Shown here: positions 1-13,800 of the stretch, one piece after another
Layout of the letters: every line of letters begins with the position of its first letter
Position numbering within the stretch: the stretch's first letter is position 1
Assembly: GCF_036370855.1 (NCBI RefSeq)
Contig: NC_088100.1
Location: 39,938,254-40,002,253, forward strand
DNA from: Dromaius novaehollandiae
Taxonomy: Eukaryota; Chordata; Aves; Casuariiformes; Dromaiidae
Length of the DNA stretch: 64,000 bases
Direction: 5' to 3'
The notes under the pieces: model-generated
Told to the model about the DNA's origin: nothing
What the model saw: the letters and a program-made list of their open reading frames with translations, nothing else
The model's database searches: none
Translations under genes and position numbers: made by a program

Positions 1-3000
1 TGGGAAAAACTCTGCAATTTTAAAATCATTCAAATAAGTAAATAAACATATATTTATAAAAGAACATCAGATCTCTGTCTTTGAAAGGCAAGTGTGCACA
101 GAGCTAGTACTTTCTGAAGGAAAGTGAGGAGACTTGACTTAAATTAAGAGAGAACAGAACACATACTAAAGCAAAGAAGTGCAAATTGGACAATGTTGCA
201 TGACACATCCAACCCACCACTCCAGGTGGGCAGGCACACAGACTTCCCAACATGGCACCAAATTAAATGCAGAATGTGGGGAGGAAGTTTGCCTTAAATG
301 CCAAAGGCATGTGGAGACCTTTCTTTTTTCCTACTCTTGGTCTTGACAGCTTGGTCTTGTTCCTAGAAAATAGCTCTGCTCTACTGAAGAGATCACTCAA
401 AGCAGCAAATTCCAGGCAGGTAGCACTGCTGCTGGGAGCCATGAAAGCATCTATCCCTGTGTTAAATATAAGCACTCCAGGGAACATAAGCCCTTATTTC
501 AGGACACCTGTACTTTAGTTGAATAAACTGCACCCCTCCTCTGTTCTTACCATGCAGACACCCCCAGGAAAGGTGCTATAATGATGTTGCTCTGGGCAAC
601 TGAGGAGTTTAGTAGTGTAAGCACAGCACCAGGCTCATGCAGTCGTGTGGCTTCCTGCCCTTAGCAGGGTTGGAGCTTGCAAGGAAGGATGTGAGCAGGG
701 CACTGCAGATCTATCTGTACAAGTGCTGCGGTCGCCTTCCAGGAGAAAACAACTGCTAATTCACTATTAGCTGCAGGTTGCATTAATGTGGCTTTTATTC
801 ATTTCAATGTAGAAATTAAATAAAACCAGAGCTGATAAAGATCTCTGTGGTCTCCTACTAGATGAATCACATGACCAGAAAGGCTACTGCTTATTACTGC
901 AGAAATGTAATTGTAGCAGTTACAAGCCAATATGAGATACAAGCAGCACTGTTTCTCCAAAAATTGGTTGGAGTTCAATTTTGGGGTAAAATCCTGTACA
1001 TAGGCATAACGATATGTAGCACCTTTCTGCTCAAATGTTAATAATTTCAGTAAACAAAACATAAAAAAAGGAGTTTGCAATAAGCTAGAAAGAATTACAG
1101 ATTTTAAGAAAATCATGGGTAATGTGTAAATAAATGTTCCTTTGTGAAATTTGGCAAAATTCAGAAGGTTTCATGAAAGATTTTGTTTATTTTTGAACAG
1201 TTACTCATTGCAAGTACTGTGTATTTTGGTTAAGTTCTTATTAAATTTGAGATGTTTTTAACAGAAATCTTCATCTAAGTCAACTATTTGCTTTTTTAAA
1301 AAAGAATAAGAGATTCCTCTAAAGGGAAAAATAACTTTCTCTGATTTCTCCAATTTGCTGCCCAAGACAATGAGTCAACATTAACCTTGCAGAGTGGTCA
1401 TCAAGACTTATCCTCTTCCCACTCCTGCCCAAAGATTTAAATCAAACTTCCACTTAGAGAAAAGGTTACAGATTACCTTGTCTCCATTAGGATCTTGTCT
1501 TTAGCTGTTCGAGCTGACTTAGGCAGTGAAGACAGAGCTGGGAGAAGGTCATTCTCCGGGGTCAGGGCTCTCCTAACTCACCAGCGTCTGAAGGGGCAAG
1601 GGAATACTGCTCTCTCAGACATCTGTAATCTGTTAATGGACTTGCAAAGAGGAAAATGAGCCATTTCTTTATGCTCCCTTCTTCACCTCTTGTTGGAGGG
1701 CTCACTGGGGAACTGCCACAAAGAGCCATCGTTTCCCCTTGTGTTGGGGCCCATAGAGGAGGAAGATCTCTACTTCATTCATCCCATTAACCACATAATA
1801 TTGTTTTTCCTTTGATTTAAGATTGCCTTACCTGTGCAAAAAAGCCTTAATTATTAACTGTGGGAGAAGTGTGGGCTGAAACATGTGGTTTTCCTCCTAC
1901 AGTAATTAAAGGAAGCAATTCTCCAGTCTGATAGAGTTCAAAATATACTGAATTGGGACTAATTGTTGATTTATTAAAATAAAAAATTGTGAATATTTTT
2001 GTTACAAGATCAGACAAAGCAAACTGACTAAAACAGACAAACAAAAAAGCTTCACATCCAGCCTGTTTTCATTGATAAAGTGGTATAAACAGCTATTCAT
2101 GATGTCACGGGTAGGGCTTTTTATTCTAATGTGCATGTTTTTAACCCAAGGCCCAAGAATAGTTTCAGTGAGTCAAACAGGGCTACTTCTGCATAAAACT
2201 GAGCATGTGCGTGAATTGCAGAAGAATTTGGACAAAGTCCATTTCCTACATGTTTTGGGATTTTTGTTCCATTAATATTCATTATTAATTAGTGTATATG
2301 AAGAATTCCCCCTCCAGATGTTTGTCAAGTTAGTTTTCCGCTGATTTTATGCTGCTAAATGATCTATCTTTGTGTGCTTGCATATCAATGTGCTACACTT
2401 TGGTAGGAAAGAAGACAGAATCAGGATTCAGTATCTTTTTAATTTAATTTAAATTTCATTTTTAATTTAAAGATTGGTTTATAATTTGCAAATGTCTTAG
2501 CCACAAGGCATATGAGCCTCAACAGCAAGAATGGGACCAGCTCTAGTCGCTCTTACAGGTGAGAAGTAAGCATAGACCTCACTGCGGGGACCTTTGGACT
2601 GCAGCCTGCCCCCCCAAATTGGCCCTAAGCTAACCTCAGGGTGAGCATTTGCTGTTGAGGGAGAAGTTTGGAGATGGGATGTAGTGCTGCAAGCCAGCTT
2701 GTGTTGGCCATCTCAGCTAACTCGCTCATGAGATATTGGCAGAGGGAGGTGGCCTGCGAGCAGAGACCTGCACTCACCCAGCAAGCAGCAGACATCCAGA
2801 AGTTGGAGACTTGAATCCTGAGGGTCCCAGAGAAAATGCACTTGTCTAGTTACTGATGTTGTATTTCTTATTATGGCACTCACAGCAGAACGTGAAATAA
2901 AACTGCCTCTGCCATCCTTTCTGTAGCTTATTTCCACCCAGCTGCCCAAGCTCAGTTCTGCCATCAGTGATTTTGGCCCCATGTCTCTGAACAACGAGTT

Positions 3001-6000
3001 CATCAGCTGTTGGCTGACGCAGATTTCTTTTACCTTAGGCAATTTTCCAGACTCCACATTCTGGAGTGCAGTTTTAAGGAAGAGACCAAAGTGAACAAAC
3101 AGTCTGTTCTTTTTCTCATGTATTTCTTGGAAGACATCAGTTTTTATCGTACGGACTGGTTTTGTCATTTTGGTCTGACTGGCCATAGAGCACCAGACTA
3201 TCACTAGGACCACAGCAGGGAAGGGATGTACAAACCCAGAGCAACGGGCTCTGCTTTTGCCTGCCATGGTACACCTCCAGAGACACTCCATCAGATCCAT
3301 TGAGGCTTACATCTTCACAATTAAAAGTGACCTCACCTTGTATGTGTATCACATACACTCTTCTGCTGAGGACATTAGTCTAAAATATCACTTGGTGATA
3401 GCTTCTGATGAAGCTGTCTGCTCCTAAGACTATATTTTTTGCTTTACTCTTCATGGCAAGGAAAATGCCATCTATTTAGGACATCAGCTGGATAAGCAGG
3501 CTGCTGGGGCTAGATGGCTGGCTGGAGCAGGGTCTTTTTTTCATGTCAGTCCATCGCTTGTACTCCTGTACTGTTTGTGATCATGGACACTTTGTTGATC
3601 AGGTAGTATAAATGGTCATTTTAGTACATGAACAACCAGTTGTAAGGAAAAGGCACAAGTCATTTCAGTCAAAGAAAGTTAAAAGCCTGATTCTGAATCT
3701 AAAGAAGACTGAGATTTCATGTCTTTTTGAAGGAATAGCTTAGTTTCTATGATCGCTCTGCTACAGAGCTGGACAGGGGGTTGCAGCAGTCACAGAAGAG
3801 GGAACCAGGTCAGGCTCCGGCAGAACATTTTAGATGTCATTAATACAATTTTGTGTTGACATTCTGAAGGGCATTTTCTGCTGCTCTCAGCACAGTATTG
3901 TGACTGGCCTTCACAATATGGAAAAATGATGTATTCTTACTCCTAAATAACAGGGCAGCTGGCATGAGAACAGATCCTGGGGAGGGCAAGGCAATTTGCA
4001 GTTGCTGTATGTGTGAGGAAATTCAAACTCTAGACCTACAAAAGGGTCCAAATGCCACCTAGCAAAATGCCACCTGGCTTTGAAATGTCACCTAACTTCA
4101 AAATAGCGGCAGCTGACTTGTCAGAGAGACAAGCTCTGCAAGCTGGAGGCCCCTGAAGCAACGGAATGAACCAAGCCTGGGTTTGCTGAGTGATTGCTCT
4201 GATCCCTGCACTACGGATAAGGCAAGGAGAATGACACCTCGCCCAGCCACGGCTTAAAAGAAAACAGCCACTATCGCCTTTGTTAAAGCCAGCCCGGTGT
4301 CAAGCACTTGGGCCCAGGCTGCAGAGAGGGAGCAGTCGCATGGCTTTGTGCATGGCGGGTGGTGAGCCTTGCATGGGCAAAGAAGTCCCTTTTTTGAGGG
4401 CTGGAGAGGAGACATAAGATGTTATGTACACTTTTCCTTATAGCAGAGAAAAAAAAAAATCCTGTTCCCAGGGGAGTTCCTGTATCATTGCATTTACTTT
4501 AATCTCCATGTGGGACAAATGATAACACCTTGTAGCTACAATTTTTGGCTCCTAGGAGATATTGCGCTGCGCAGTCAGAGAAAGGCCATATTTGCCATGG
4601 GAGTTACAGCTATTTAAGAAGCAGAGCTCCAAAAGTGCAGCTCCCATGAGATCATCACAGAGCAGAAATGTAATTTAATGTTACACTGACCTACAATGAA
4701 ATGTTTCAGATCTGTCAGACAATCTGATTCAGGTCCAACTGGTTGCAAATAAACTATTTTCCTATGGAAAGAAAATAATCATTTGGTAAAAAATTCCTAA
4801 CAATTCATTTTTCCTATTGCCTCTATTTTCTATGCATGTGTGTGTGCGCGCACGCGCGCGTGTGTGTGTATGTGTGTGCGCGTGCATTTAATCAAGATTA
4901 CACTAAGAATCTAACTTGTGCACATCAATGATTTCTCTTAAAATTTTGCTTAATGGAAGCAACCTCGTAGTTCCTGAACTTTGGCTGTCAACTTGAGCCT
5001 AGGGGGCAGTGATACTTAATTAACCATAGTTTGACATTTCTTTGATACCTGACATTTGCACAGATAGGTCCTCCATGCACATGTGCACATTAGGAAATTA
5101 AAGTGTAAAGTAAATAAGATTACTGCTGTGTGTTTCTTCTCAAAAGCATATTGCAAATCATTATCTCTTCCTCTAATGACTGAAATTCTGTGTGCAAAAC
5201 CAAGTAATTTGATTTACATATCTCAAAGGCATGAGATTTTCTTTTTGTTGTGGGGCCTGTAAAGAATGCCGTGTGAATGAAATCATTTCAGCATGAAGAA
5301 TAGGCACAGCTGCAGGCAGATAACTCTTCTCATCACATTGTGTGAGAGAACAGATAGGCACCATAAAGTGCTACTCAGCTTGCCCTTCCAGAACACTTTG
5401 GATTATTTTTTGGGAGGGCGTCTGCCATGGTGCAGCTCTCTGCTTCTCCAGAAGGCCAATCTTGTTCCAGATAGGGCTTGTTTACTGCTCTCATCACATT
5501 CCCACTCAAGTCAATGGGAGTTTTGCTGTCTTTGGTGGTGAGAACAGGATTAGATCCAGAATAATTGAATGAATTACAAACACTTAACTAGAAATCAGCA
5601 AGATGCTGAAAAATCTTTGTCCCTGTATCCGCTGGCAAATGGTATAAGGCTGCTGGGTTGTTATCTACCTCAAAAAACTTATATTCACATAGAGAAAATG
5701 AATTGGATGAAGTAAATAAACTGGAGGATTGGGGACAGACATCCTGCAACTTGTGCAGATATGGCTGAGGATATCAGCATGGGATGCTACAGATGAAGAG
5801 CCCAGTCTGATATATTAATTCATTTAAACAAAGGCATCTACACAGTGCCAAGGTATGAAGTGTGAGTTTATCACAAAGATTTAATTCTCAAGTATGGAGA
5901 GCAAAAATTATTCAGTAAGCATATACTACATCTTACTCTATCATACACACACAACAGTAAAAAAGGCAAATAGACAGGTTTTTTTTTGGTAGCTCACACA

Positions 6001-7989
6001 GAGTCTTGAGACCTGAAAAGGTTACATTATCAAGCATTCACACCATTAAAGTGTACTGCGGTGGGAACTTAGCACTTCAGAAACTACTTTTTCAGTATGG
6101 GTTTACTGTCTCCAATATTTTCTCAATGGATAATTTTTCTGTAGTTGTCTTTTTATATGTAGACGATAACAAAATTTGTCTCTGTTTGCTAAGATTTGCA
6201 ATCCCTTTGCTATCAACTGATAAATGGTCTTAGATCTTACTATGTTTTCTTCTTTTTTTGTTCCCAAAATAATACTTCCTATCGTTGATGTCTCCTGTGA
6301 TTTCTCCCCTTGTCAGAAAACCTTATATCCTTCAGATTTAATTCCAGCTGAGGAAACTACAAAAATTACCTTTTTGCCACCTGAACCCACTAACCTATCC
6401 TGGAGCAACAGTTCTTGCTGAAACCTATTGTAGGGAGTAAGGGAGAGTGATCCAAGGGGCTTGTCAGAATTTGGTCCTAGTAGTCTTCTACCTGTTGTCC
6501 GAGGGAGCTGCCTGTGCTCAGGACTTTATTCTGAATCGATATAGATTACTTCATATATATGCTATTATGCAGGGAAAAGATTTCATTTTGCTAAAGATTA
6601 ATGACTTTTATCATGTGTTTTAATGTTTTATCATGTGTTTAATTTGGTACAATATGCTAAAAATGACCCAAAGATAGACTCCCAGACTAGGGGAAATGCA
6701 ATCACTCCTTACACAAAACAGTTCTGCTCAAGACAGAGTTCTGATTTTTGTGAGAACAGAGAAAGCAAGGCCCAAAATGAGGGAACTGGCTCCTACAATA
6801 GCAATTCTCTGTCTCTGATACTAAAGTCTCTCAGTATGTTTGGTTAAGTGATCACCTTCCCTACAGATCCAGTGGTTCCTTCTTTAGACATTTGTAAAAC
6901 TCAAAGATTTTTCTCTGAGCCAACCTGAAGAGGGAGGGTAAAGATGCAGCACAGATGTGCAAGCAGGGCTGTAGGAAGAACAGAAGATGTGGGAGGCAGT
7001 AGCACGACAGTAGTCTCGGCAAGCTGGGCTCTCTCCAGAAGGAGGTTGCACCGAGGGTCCTGCTGTGGGAGACAGTGATCTGCCAGTCTCAGCATCCCAT
7101 TAAAGGAGAAAATAGTGTAAGCTGGAGAAGAAAGAACAGGGCCTCGTGAAGGCCTGCACAAACTCAGTTGAAATATCCCAAATTTCAGGTGGCTATTGGA
7201 GCTTGAACACTTCTGAGCCTCCGAGCAACTCAAATATTTATTTTTGAATATCTGCTCCATATTTTCCAGGGCATGCAGTGCAGCTGTGTACAAGACACCT
7301 CTCATTTCTAAGGAAAGGTAAGTTAATAAGATTCCTTGATTATTAGCACTTAATTACTGCCCCCCCCCCCGACCTCTCTGCTCCCACCAGCACGGGAGAA
7401 TCATTATGGGGCAGGGGCAAGCAGTACCAGGATTGGCAATGGGTTGCTTAAGTGCACCTTGATTTTAGGTTCCCTTTTTCAGTGGAACAAATATCAGACC
7501 CTATCAGAAAATAGGAGAACTCCTCAGAAGGCACCTATTGTCTCTGGATCACACACCTTCTGAAGATTCTTCTTCTGGGATCAAAAAAGTATTTTAGAGT
7601 TTTACAACTTTGATACTGGGATAACATTAATTTTCTCCATTATAAAAGCTCTTTATTAGTCAACTGAATGAAATAAAGGGAAAACTGCAGACTTGAGGCC
7701 TGAGCAATTAGTCTGAGTTCTCCCAGGTCTTTGAGGTGATGCTTAACACATAAGTTCTGATTGTTATCTCTAGACTGGAAAAATAAGAACTTTGTTATGC
7801 TCTCAGTGCAAGTGGGTGTAAAAAAACCATCAAAAATATGAGGAAAACTAGCAGCAGAAAGTCAGTGTAATGGCTGATGCATGGCTAGTGCATGGGCAGG
7901 TTGGCAAAGCGTCCTGCTTTGACTCTGAGGGTCTCATGGTTGGAACTGTAGGAGGGAATCTGAGTGGTCAGGCAGGTTGTAGTAAGCTC
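1..7989. other. AT-rich intergenic sequence, no supported gene
   Basis: I see no exon series, RNA gene or recognisable transposon here. The longest open frame, minus strand 2713-3300 (195 codons), has no recognisable domain and is compatible with chance. Small features are a Z-DNA-like tract at 4831-4886 (listed separately), three imperfect copies of a roughly 17-bp unit containing ATGCCACCT or ATGTCACCT around 4050-4110, a duplicated TTTATCATGTGTTT motif near 6608-6640, and a run of ten C at about 7363. Confidence 0.6.
4831..4886. repeat. Alternating purine-pyrimidine (TG/CG) tract, Z-DNA candidate
   Basis: About 56 bases alternate strictly between pyrimidine and purine. They are mainly TG steps with two blocks of CG/CA (4847-4860 and 4879-4882) and one TA interruption near 4869. 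Perfect alternation rich in CG and TG is the classic composition for left-handed Z-DNA under supercoiling. It may simply be a (TG)n microsatellite that gained CG steps. Confidence 0.8.
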
Positions 7990-8828
7990 TTCATAAGCCT
8001 ACAATGGCACGGTGACGCAAAGGGGACCCGTGGGTGGCTGTGGCTTGGGTCATTGTGGTGCCACTGCGGAACAGGAACATTGTGAGGCACTGATGGGGCT
8101 GTGGGGCAGCCACGGGAGTGCAGGCCAGGGTCGCTGGGAGCAAAGGGGAGTCTCCTGGCCTCCGGCACCTCCACTGCCACACCGGTTCCATGCCTGTGTT
8201 TCTGCTTGTGCCCATGGCCTCTGGTCCTACCACGGGGCACCAGGCAGAAGAGGCCGCCTTTGTCTTCTCTACACCCTTCCCTCACATAATCACATGCACT
8301 GATAAGATGCCCCCTTGCTCCTTCTCTTCTCTCTGCAAAACAGTCCCAGCTCCCGCAGCCTCTTCTCAGAGGACAGGGGCTTCTTCAGTGCCTTCCGCAT
8401 TTCAGTCGCCCTTGCCTGCACACACGTCAGGAGCTGCATGTGCCTCTTGTGCTGGGGAGCCCAGAGCTGGAGGCAGCGCTGCACGTGGGCCTTGGAGCAG
8501 GCTGAGCCCCAGAGGGCAAGGAGCAGCGCCCTCCGCCTGCCGGCAACACCCTTCCCAGCGCAGCCCAGGAGACCACTGGCCGCCTTTGCCGCCAGGGCGC
8601 CCTGCTGCCTCCTGGTCAACTGGTTGTGCCCCAGCACTCTCAGGGCCTTCCCTGCCAAGCTGCTTTGCAGCCCATGGGCCCCCAGCCTGTCCTGCTGCCT
8701 GGGCTTCTTCCTCCCCAGGGGCAGCACTTGACACTTCCCCTTCTTGCACTTGACAACGTTGCTCTCTGCCCAGCTCGGCAGCCCGTCAAGGTCCCTCTGA
8801 ACAGCAGCACAACCTGCGGGGGTATCGG
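7990..8828 (-). mobile_element. CR1 LINE fragment (RT C-terminus plus 3' end), minus strand
   Basis: The minus-strand translation from about 8828 down to 8290 follows the C-terminal part of the CR1 reverse transcriptase. It reads through a DTPAGCAAVQRDLD block, a KCKKGKCQVLPLG block, a LQLWAPQHKRHMQLL block and the ending EKRLRELGLFCREKRR, all standard CR1 landmarks. A 3' region follows: about 8195-8290 retains the CR1 motif encoding 'ATGGGCACAAGCAGAAACACAGG', after which about 8003-8195 is a GC-rich stretch also found beside exon 1 of both TAGAP-like copies. The 5' end is truncated near a GTATCGGCC motif, almost where the CR1 at 31 kb also ends. Several substitutions and indels show it is dead. 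The long open frame 8290-9471 on this strand is this RT remnant continuing by chance into flanking sequence. Confidence 0.85.
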
Positions 8829-10880
8829 CCCCTCCGGCCACCTCTGCCTCGTGCCCATACTTGCACATTGGAAAGCTGCAGAGCAAGGGCTTGTCTGCTT
8901 TCGGGGTTGCTGTGGCTCTCTTCAGATATCTTGGAGCAGGAAGAGCCTGCTTTTTGCAGGCTTGGTGTGAGAGTCTCCTGGCTTTCAGGGATGCTCCCTG
9001 GCCATGGGCTTTCAGGCGGGGAGAGGAGCTTCTCGAGGGTGAAGCAGGTGTGAGGGCATCACCGTTTAGTACCCAAAGATGTGCATGTGGCCTTTCCTGC
9101 AGCCTGGACGTGAGTTCTCTTCCCCCTGAAGGACACTGTGAAATACAAAAGGCGGCATGGACAATGCAAGGGCTGAGGAGGAGGTGGGGCAAAGGCAGGA
9201 TGACATGTGCTCCATTACCAAAATCACTGTCCCGCTGGCCTAGGCCTTGTGTGTGTGTGTGTGTGTGCCCTCCTGCGGAGGGATGCAAAGAGCTCCGCCT
9301 CCTCGTTAAGGCAGCCTTTGCCAGAGACCCAAGCTGCTCTGCAGGCAGGCTTTGGGCAGCAGTTTTTATGGAGAGCTGGAAATAGAGGCTTGACGGCAAG
9401 GCCATCCTCCCTGGGCACCCACAGAGAAGCAGGGAGTGCTCTCCTCTCCCAAACCCACAGAGACTTCTCAAATGCCGTGCCTTCTGGTGCCTGTAAGTGC
9501 TGGGCTGGGTGCGCGCCTGAGCATGGTGTCACGGCACATCGTGTGCTGCTTGGAGTGCCGGGCTCTGCATAGGTCTTGAACGACACTGCCACCGTCCGTG
9601 CCTTGCTCACCTGCGATGCAGTTGTGCTGGAGAGAGCTGGCTGGTGAAGCCCGGAGACAGCTGGCCAGCTGCAGGTGAGCTGTGAAGCCAGGGGTTTGTG
9701 CAGCAGAGTCAGAGAGAGAGAAATGAGCCTCTGGAGGGGCCTGGAGGGGAAAGCTGAGTGTAGAGAGCTCTTCCTCAGGGCACGGAGGAAGTGCCCAGGG
9801 CTGAGACAGACCCCGGAGGCTGCTTGCTGCAGCGCCATCCACCCAGCGCTGAGCCCTGCCCGCGGGGCCGAGCCTTCCATTTCCTCGGCCAAAGCTTCTC
9901 TGGGCGCTACGGATGGCTGCAGCACCAGCTTTGCCTCTGCCTCCTTTCCCTGCTCGCTTGGTGCTCCCGCAAGGTGGGACCTGCAGCCCTGCTCTTGCCT
10001 CGCCGTCGTGGGGGGTGCCTCAGGTACCGTGCAGGAGGGTGAATGGGAGCCCTCCCTAGGACTCCTCCCAGTTCGCCCTCCCTTCTCTGAGCATTTGTTT
10101 CCTTCCTCTGACCCATCCCTCGTTAAGTGCTCGTGGAGGCAGAAAGCCCTTTTTTGCAGAGGTGGCTTTTGCGCTACCCGCAGCAGGTAAGGCTGCCCAC
10201 TTCTAAGTACCTTCCCAGTAGGAATCCGCACCCACAACTGGACTTCCTCTCTTGAGTTAGGGGCTTGGGAGGTAGCAGCCCTTGCTCAGGATGGAGCTAA
10301 GAGCATTTTGTGCAAGGGAGGGTTGTTTGCAAGGTTGGGAGCCTTGCCAGGATGTAGGGCCCAAGGTAAGAGGCTCCTCCTTTCCAAAGGGCACATCTTG
10401 TTGCCATAATCACCAGTTACACCCCTGCTCCCCTAGGCCTCTCTGGAGTGTACGTGTAGGGAGGGAGGGAGGATGTCAGAGATGAGGAAGGCATTTAATA
10501 CTGCCGGGGGTTTTGCTTCCCACCTCCATGTGGAGTTGGTCTTCAGCAACTCATGCAGAGCTCTGGCTAGAACACCGACTCCGCAGAAGGGGGATCTCCA
10601 AGACACCGCGGTTCCTCCTCAAGCTCACAGTGCTTTGGGATCTGAAGGGGCGGGAGAGTTTGGCACCTCTGCCCATAGAGATTCTGGCACAGTTTCCTGT
10701 GCTCCTACCCATCAGCTGCCAAGCAACGTCACCTCTTGACTTGGTCCTCCATGCTCTCCGATAAACTGTTTCCTTCATTTGCCCCACCCCTCGTCCCCTC
10801 TCCATGGCTCTACAAAGCCCACTGCTGCACAGGAATCTTCTGTGCTATGCCACGGTGGGGGAAAACCACTTAGCAGTCCC
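8829..10880. other. GC-rich 3' flank of TAGAP-like copy A, no supported gene
   Basis: This GC-rich stretch lies between the CR1 fragment and the end of the TAGAP-like tail. It contains a (GT)n microsatellite at about 9248-9267. Long open frames occur on both strands, the largest being minus 9224-10237 (337 codons). They overlap each other, resemble no domain I know, and are expected from the low stop-codon density of GC-rich DNA. The region may contain 3' UTR, but I see no convincing polyadenylation signal. Confidence 0.5.
9248..9267. repeat. (GT)n microsatellite
   Basis: About ten uninterrupted GT dinucleotides lie in the GC-rich 3' flank of the TAGAP-like gene. This is likely a length-variable locus. 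Confidence 0.9.
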
Positions 10881-10882
10881 AG

Positions 10883-13800
10883 TCAGTTTCTAAATGGGAC
10901 TCGGCACCCATAGCCGGAGAATGCCCCTCGATAGCCCTTATGCCTGCTGTCTCTGCGGAGCACAAATGGGCGTTTAGGGTGGCTGTGCCCCATCGATCTC
11001 TGCGCAGCAATGTAATCTTTGGAAGCCTGGACGGCTTCCTGAGGCTCTTGTTCCTGGTGCCATGCTGAGTTCCACTTCTGCAGGAGAGCTGATTGTCTTT
11101 GCTCGAGGAGCTGTCTCTCAGAAAGCTCCTGTCCTCCAGGCATGCCTGCAGAATGTGGGACTTGGTGGAGCGCTTGGCTGCGGTTTGCAAGAGAGAACGC
11201 CCTGGAGTGCTTTCTGACGGGTCTGCCGCGTGTGCTGCTGTCGTCCTTGGGCTTGCTGGGAAAAGCCTGGGCCTTCTTGAGAAAGCTTTGTGGGGGGCTC
11301 GGCAGTGGAACTAATGGAGAGCTGGTGAGGACCGAGCCATCGGGAGAGCAAAGGAGCTCTGCAGGGAGCAGCCGGAGGAGGTTGTGGGGAGAGAGTGCCG
11401 TTTGAGAAGGGTGACTTGGGGATGGCAAGGCGTTGTTTGCAGTGCCCTCTCCTCCAAGCTGTGCTTTGTCTGTGGAAGGGGAAAATGCCCTTCGCTTTGG
11501 GTTACCTCCGGGCCCCTTCTCCTGCCTTCCAGGTTGCTCCTGTGGCAGCACAGGTCTGCCTCTGAGAAGCTCCTGGGCATGCTGCTCGTCTCCTGCTTCC
11601 AGGTAGTGAGCGACGGGGCAGAGAGGCAGCTCAGACAACTGCTGCTCACAGAAGCGCTTGCCGCCTTCGGCTGCTGCAGGTCCGAGGTGGCGGGGCTGCC
11701 TTCAGCTGCAGGCTCGGGGCTGTTGAAGGCAGCAAGGTTGTGCTGAGCAGTAGCTGGGTGTTCTGTGGGGAGGAGGAGCCTGTTAGGGAGCTTTTAGAGG
11801 CCATGGGAAGGTGCCAGGGCACTTTCCCTGTGGCACCGTGCCCCCCTGGCACATGCAGAGGCAAAACCATTGCTCCTCTCTGTGGAAGTACTGAAAAGCC
11901 GAGGGAAAAAAACTGGGGAAACCCTGCCAGACCCTCTTGAACTGTCTGCACCTCTCTGCATTGCCACAGATGTCTTCTGCTATCCAGTTACAGCATGTGA
12001 TGCAGCAGCCCTGGTGCAGGACAATCAGTAGGACAGTCAGCTCATACCTGTGGAGCTGACTGTGCGCTCCGGTGACTCCTCGGTCGAGGGCCCGAGTGGC
12101 AAGGCAATGTCGTCCGCAAAGACTGCTGCACAGTTGTTGATGAGCAGCTCCACCAAGAGTGTCACCTGCACACAGAAAGCCCTGGAGTTCAGCGCGAGGG
12201 ACTGCAACCGTTTCGGGCAGCGTTTTGTGCTCCTGAGGGACGTTTGTGCAGCCACAGCTGTAGCTGTGCAGCTCAGAGCCTCATGTGGCCCCAGACAAGC
12301 AAGGCAGCCTTAGCCTGAGCTGAGGGGGGAGCGAGATGCTGAATTCCACAGACCTTGTCAGTGCTCTCTTTCTGCATGGCCGGCGGGAGCGTGTCGTCCA
12401 TGGCGGGGCTGAGCAAGTTTGGCCCCACGCAGATTGCCAGGTTCCTGGCATCCATCCGGCTGCTCTCTGCATTCTCGCTGATGTGGTGGAGCAGCGAGAG
12501 CAAGCGCTGGAGCAAGAGGCGGTTTGCTGGAGGCAGCTTGCCAGCCACCCTGCAGGAACACAACCGGACAGGAGCAGGAGTGCAGGCTGCAGGGGCTGCT
12601 GCTTCTTGGTGTGAGCCCGAGCGGCGGCACTGCTGGCAAAACTTACTCTTGCAGTTGCGCAGTCTTCTCCTGCAGGCTGGGCTTCTCCAGCGCTACCAGC
12701 CACTCCTCATAGAGGTCGGCCAGGAGCAGTTTGCAGGGGATGTTTCTCAGGAAGTCCTGCAAGGCCAAGGCCCTTAGGTGAGGCTCTGGACACAAGCAGG
12801 GAGCAGAGAGGCAGCATCCCCGTGCCTTGGGCTCCCCAGCAGGCAGCTAGCTTGGAGCTCCCTGCTCTCAGAGGGGCAGCTGGTGGAAGGGAAAATCCCA
12901 TGGCAAAGGAAAATGCCCCAGGGTCCTAAGCCTGCTCCTCCGTGTGGGGTGGCTTCTGGCAGCTTTTAGCCGGGAGTCCCTCCTAGGTCAATGTAGGCAC
13001 TGGCAGGGGCCCCTGCAGAGTCGCCCTGTGCTCTCGCAGCTCCACGTCAGCACAACTCACCTTCAGCACCACTGCCAGCAGGTGCAGGGGTTTGCTGGAC
13101 AGATCAACCTTCCCGCCTCTGTCCAGCTCGTCTTGCAGCTCCCTGCGCGCCTTCTCGCTGGCAGCTTTCCTGAAAATGCCCTCTGTGGCCGGTCCATTCT
13201 CATGGAGGATATCCAGGAGCTCCTGCAGGTGGAAACAGACAGGCTTGGACCTGGCGCTGCACTCTGCTTGACTCGGCTGAGTAGGTCGTTGTTGCTGCAC
13301 GCAGAGGCACCTGGCAGTAGCCTGCCTGTGCCCCAGTGCACCCTCACCTGGGACTGGTGAAGTGTGGGCACTGCAGTGGAGTGGTGCCTGCAGGAGACCT
13401 CTCTGCCCAGGCTTGCTTACCTGGACTGGCTGGGGCAGGGCATCGCCTTGCCCACAGATGAGGGCCAGAGGCTGCCCAAAGAGAGCCGCTCGGGGGCCTG
13501 AGCCTAGCTGCCCTGGGCAGTCCCCGGTGGCAGAGCTTCCTCTCCAAGCCAGGGGCCAGGAGATCTCCACCTTCTTGCCTCCCTTCGCTCCACCTGCTGC
13601 GAGCAAAAGGAAAGCAAAGATGGCTTCAGAAAAGCAGGGTGGAAGAAGGCAGCTCCTCCCTTCCTTTTTCACACTCACCGGCCGCCTGGCAAAGTGGCTC
13701 TTCAGCGGCTGAAGAGTCCGCCCGGGGGCATTTCTTGGCTTCAGCCTGCAAGAAAGGGCTCCAGCTTGGCGAGCCGCCACACAGCAGCAAGGGCCTCGAG

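Noticed and set aside
2713-3300. 195-codon minus-strand open frame
   Set aside because: No recognisable domain and no splice or processed-pseudogene signs. About one frame of this length is expected by chance in 64 kb read in six frames.
8290-9471. 393-codon minus-strand frame as a novel gene
   Set aside because: Its second half is a CR1 reverse transcriptase remnant and the first half is flanking sequence open by chance.
9224-10237. 337-codon minus-strand open frame downstream of copy A
   Set aside because: It lies in GC-rich DNA with overlapping long frames on both strands, has low-complexity Ser/Pro/Ala-rich content, runs through the (GT)n tract, and matches no family I know.
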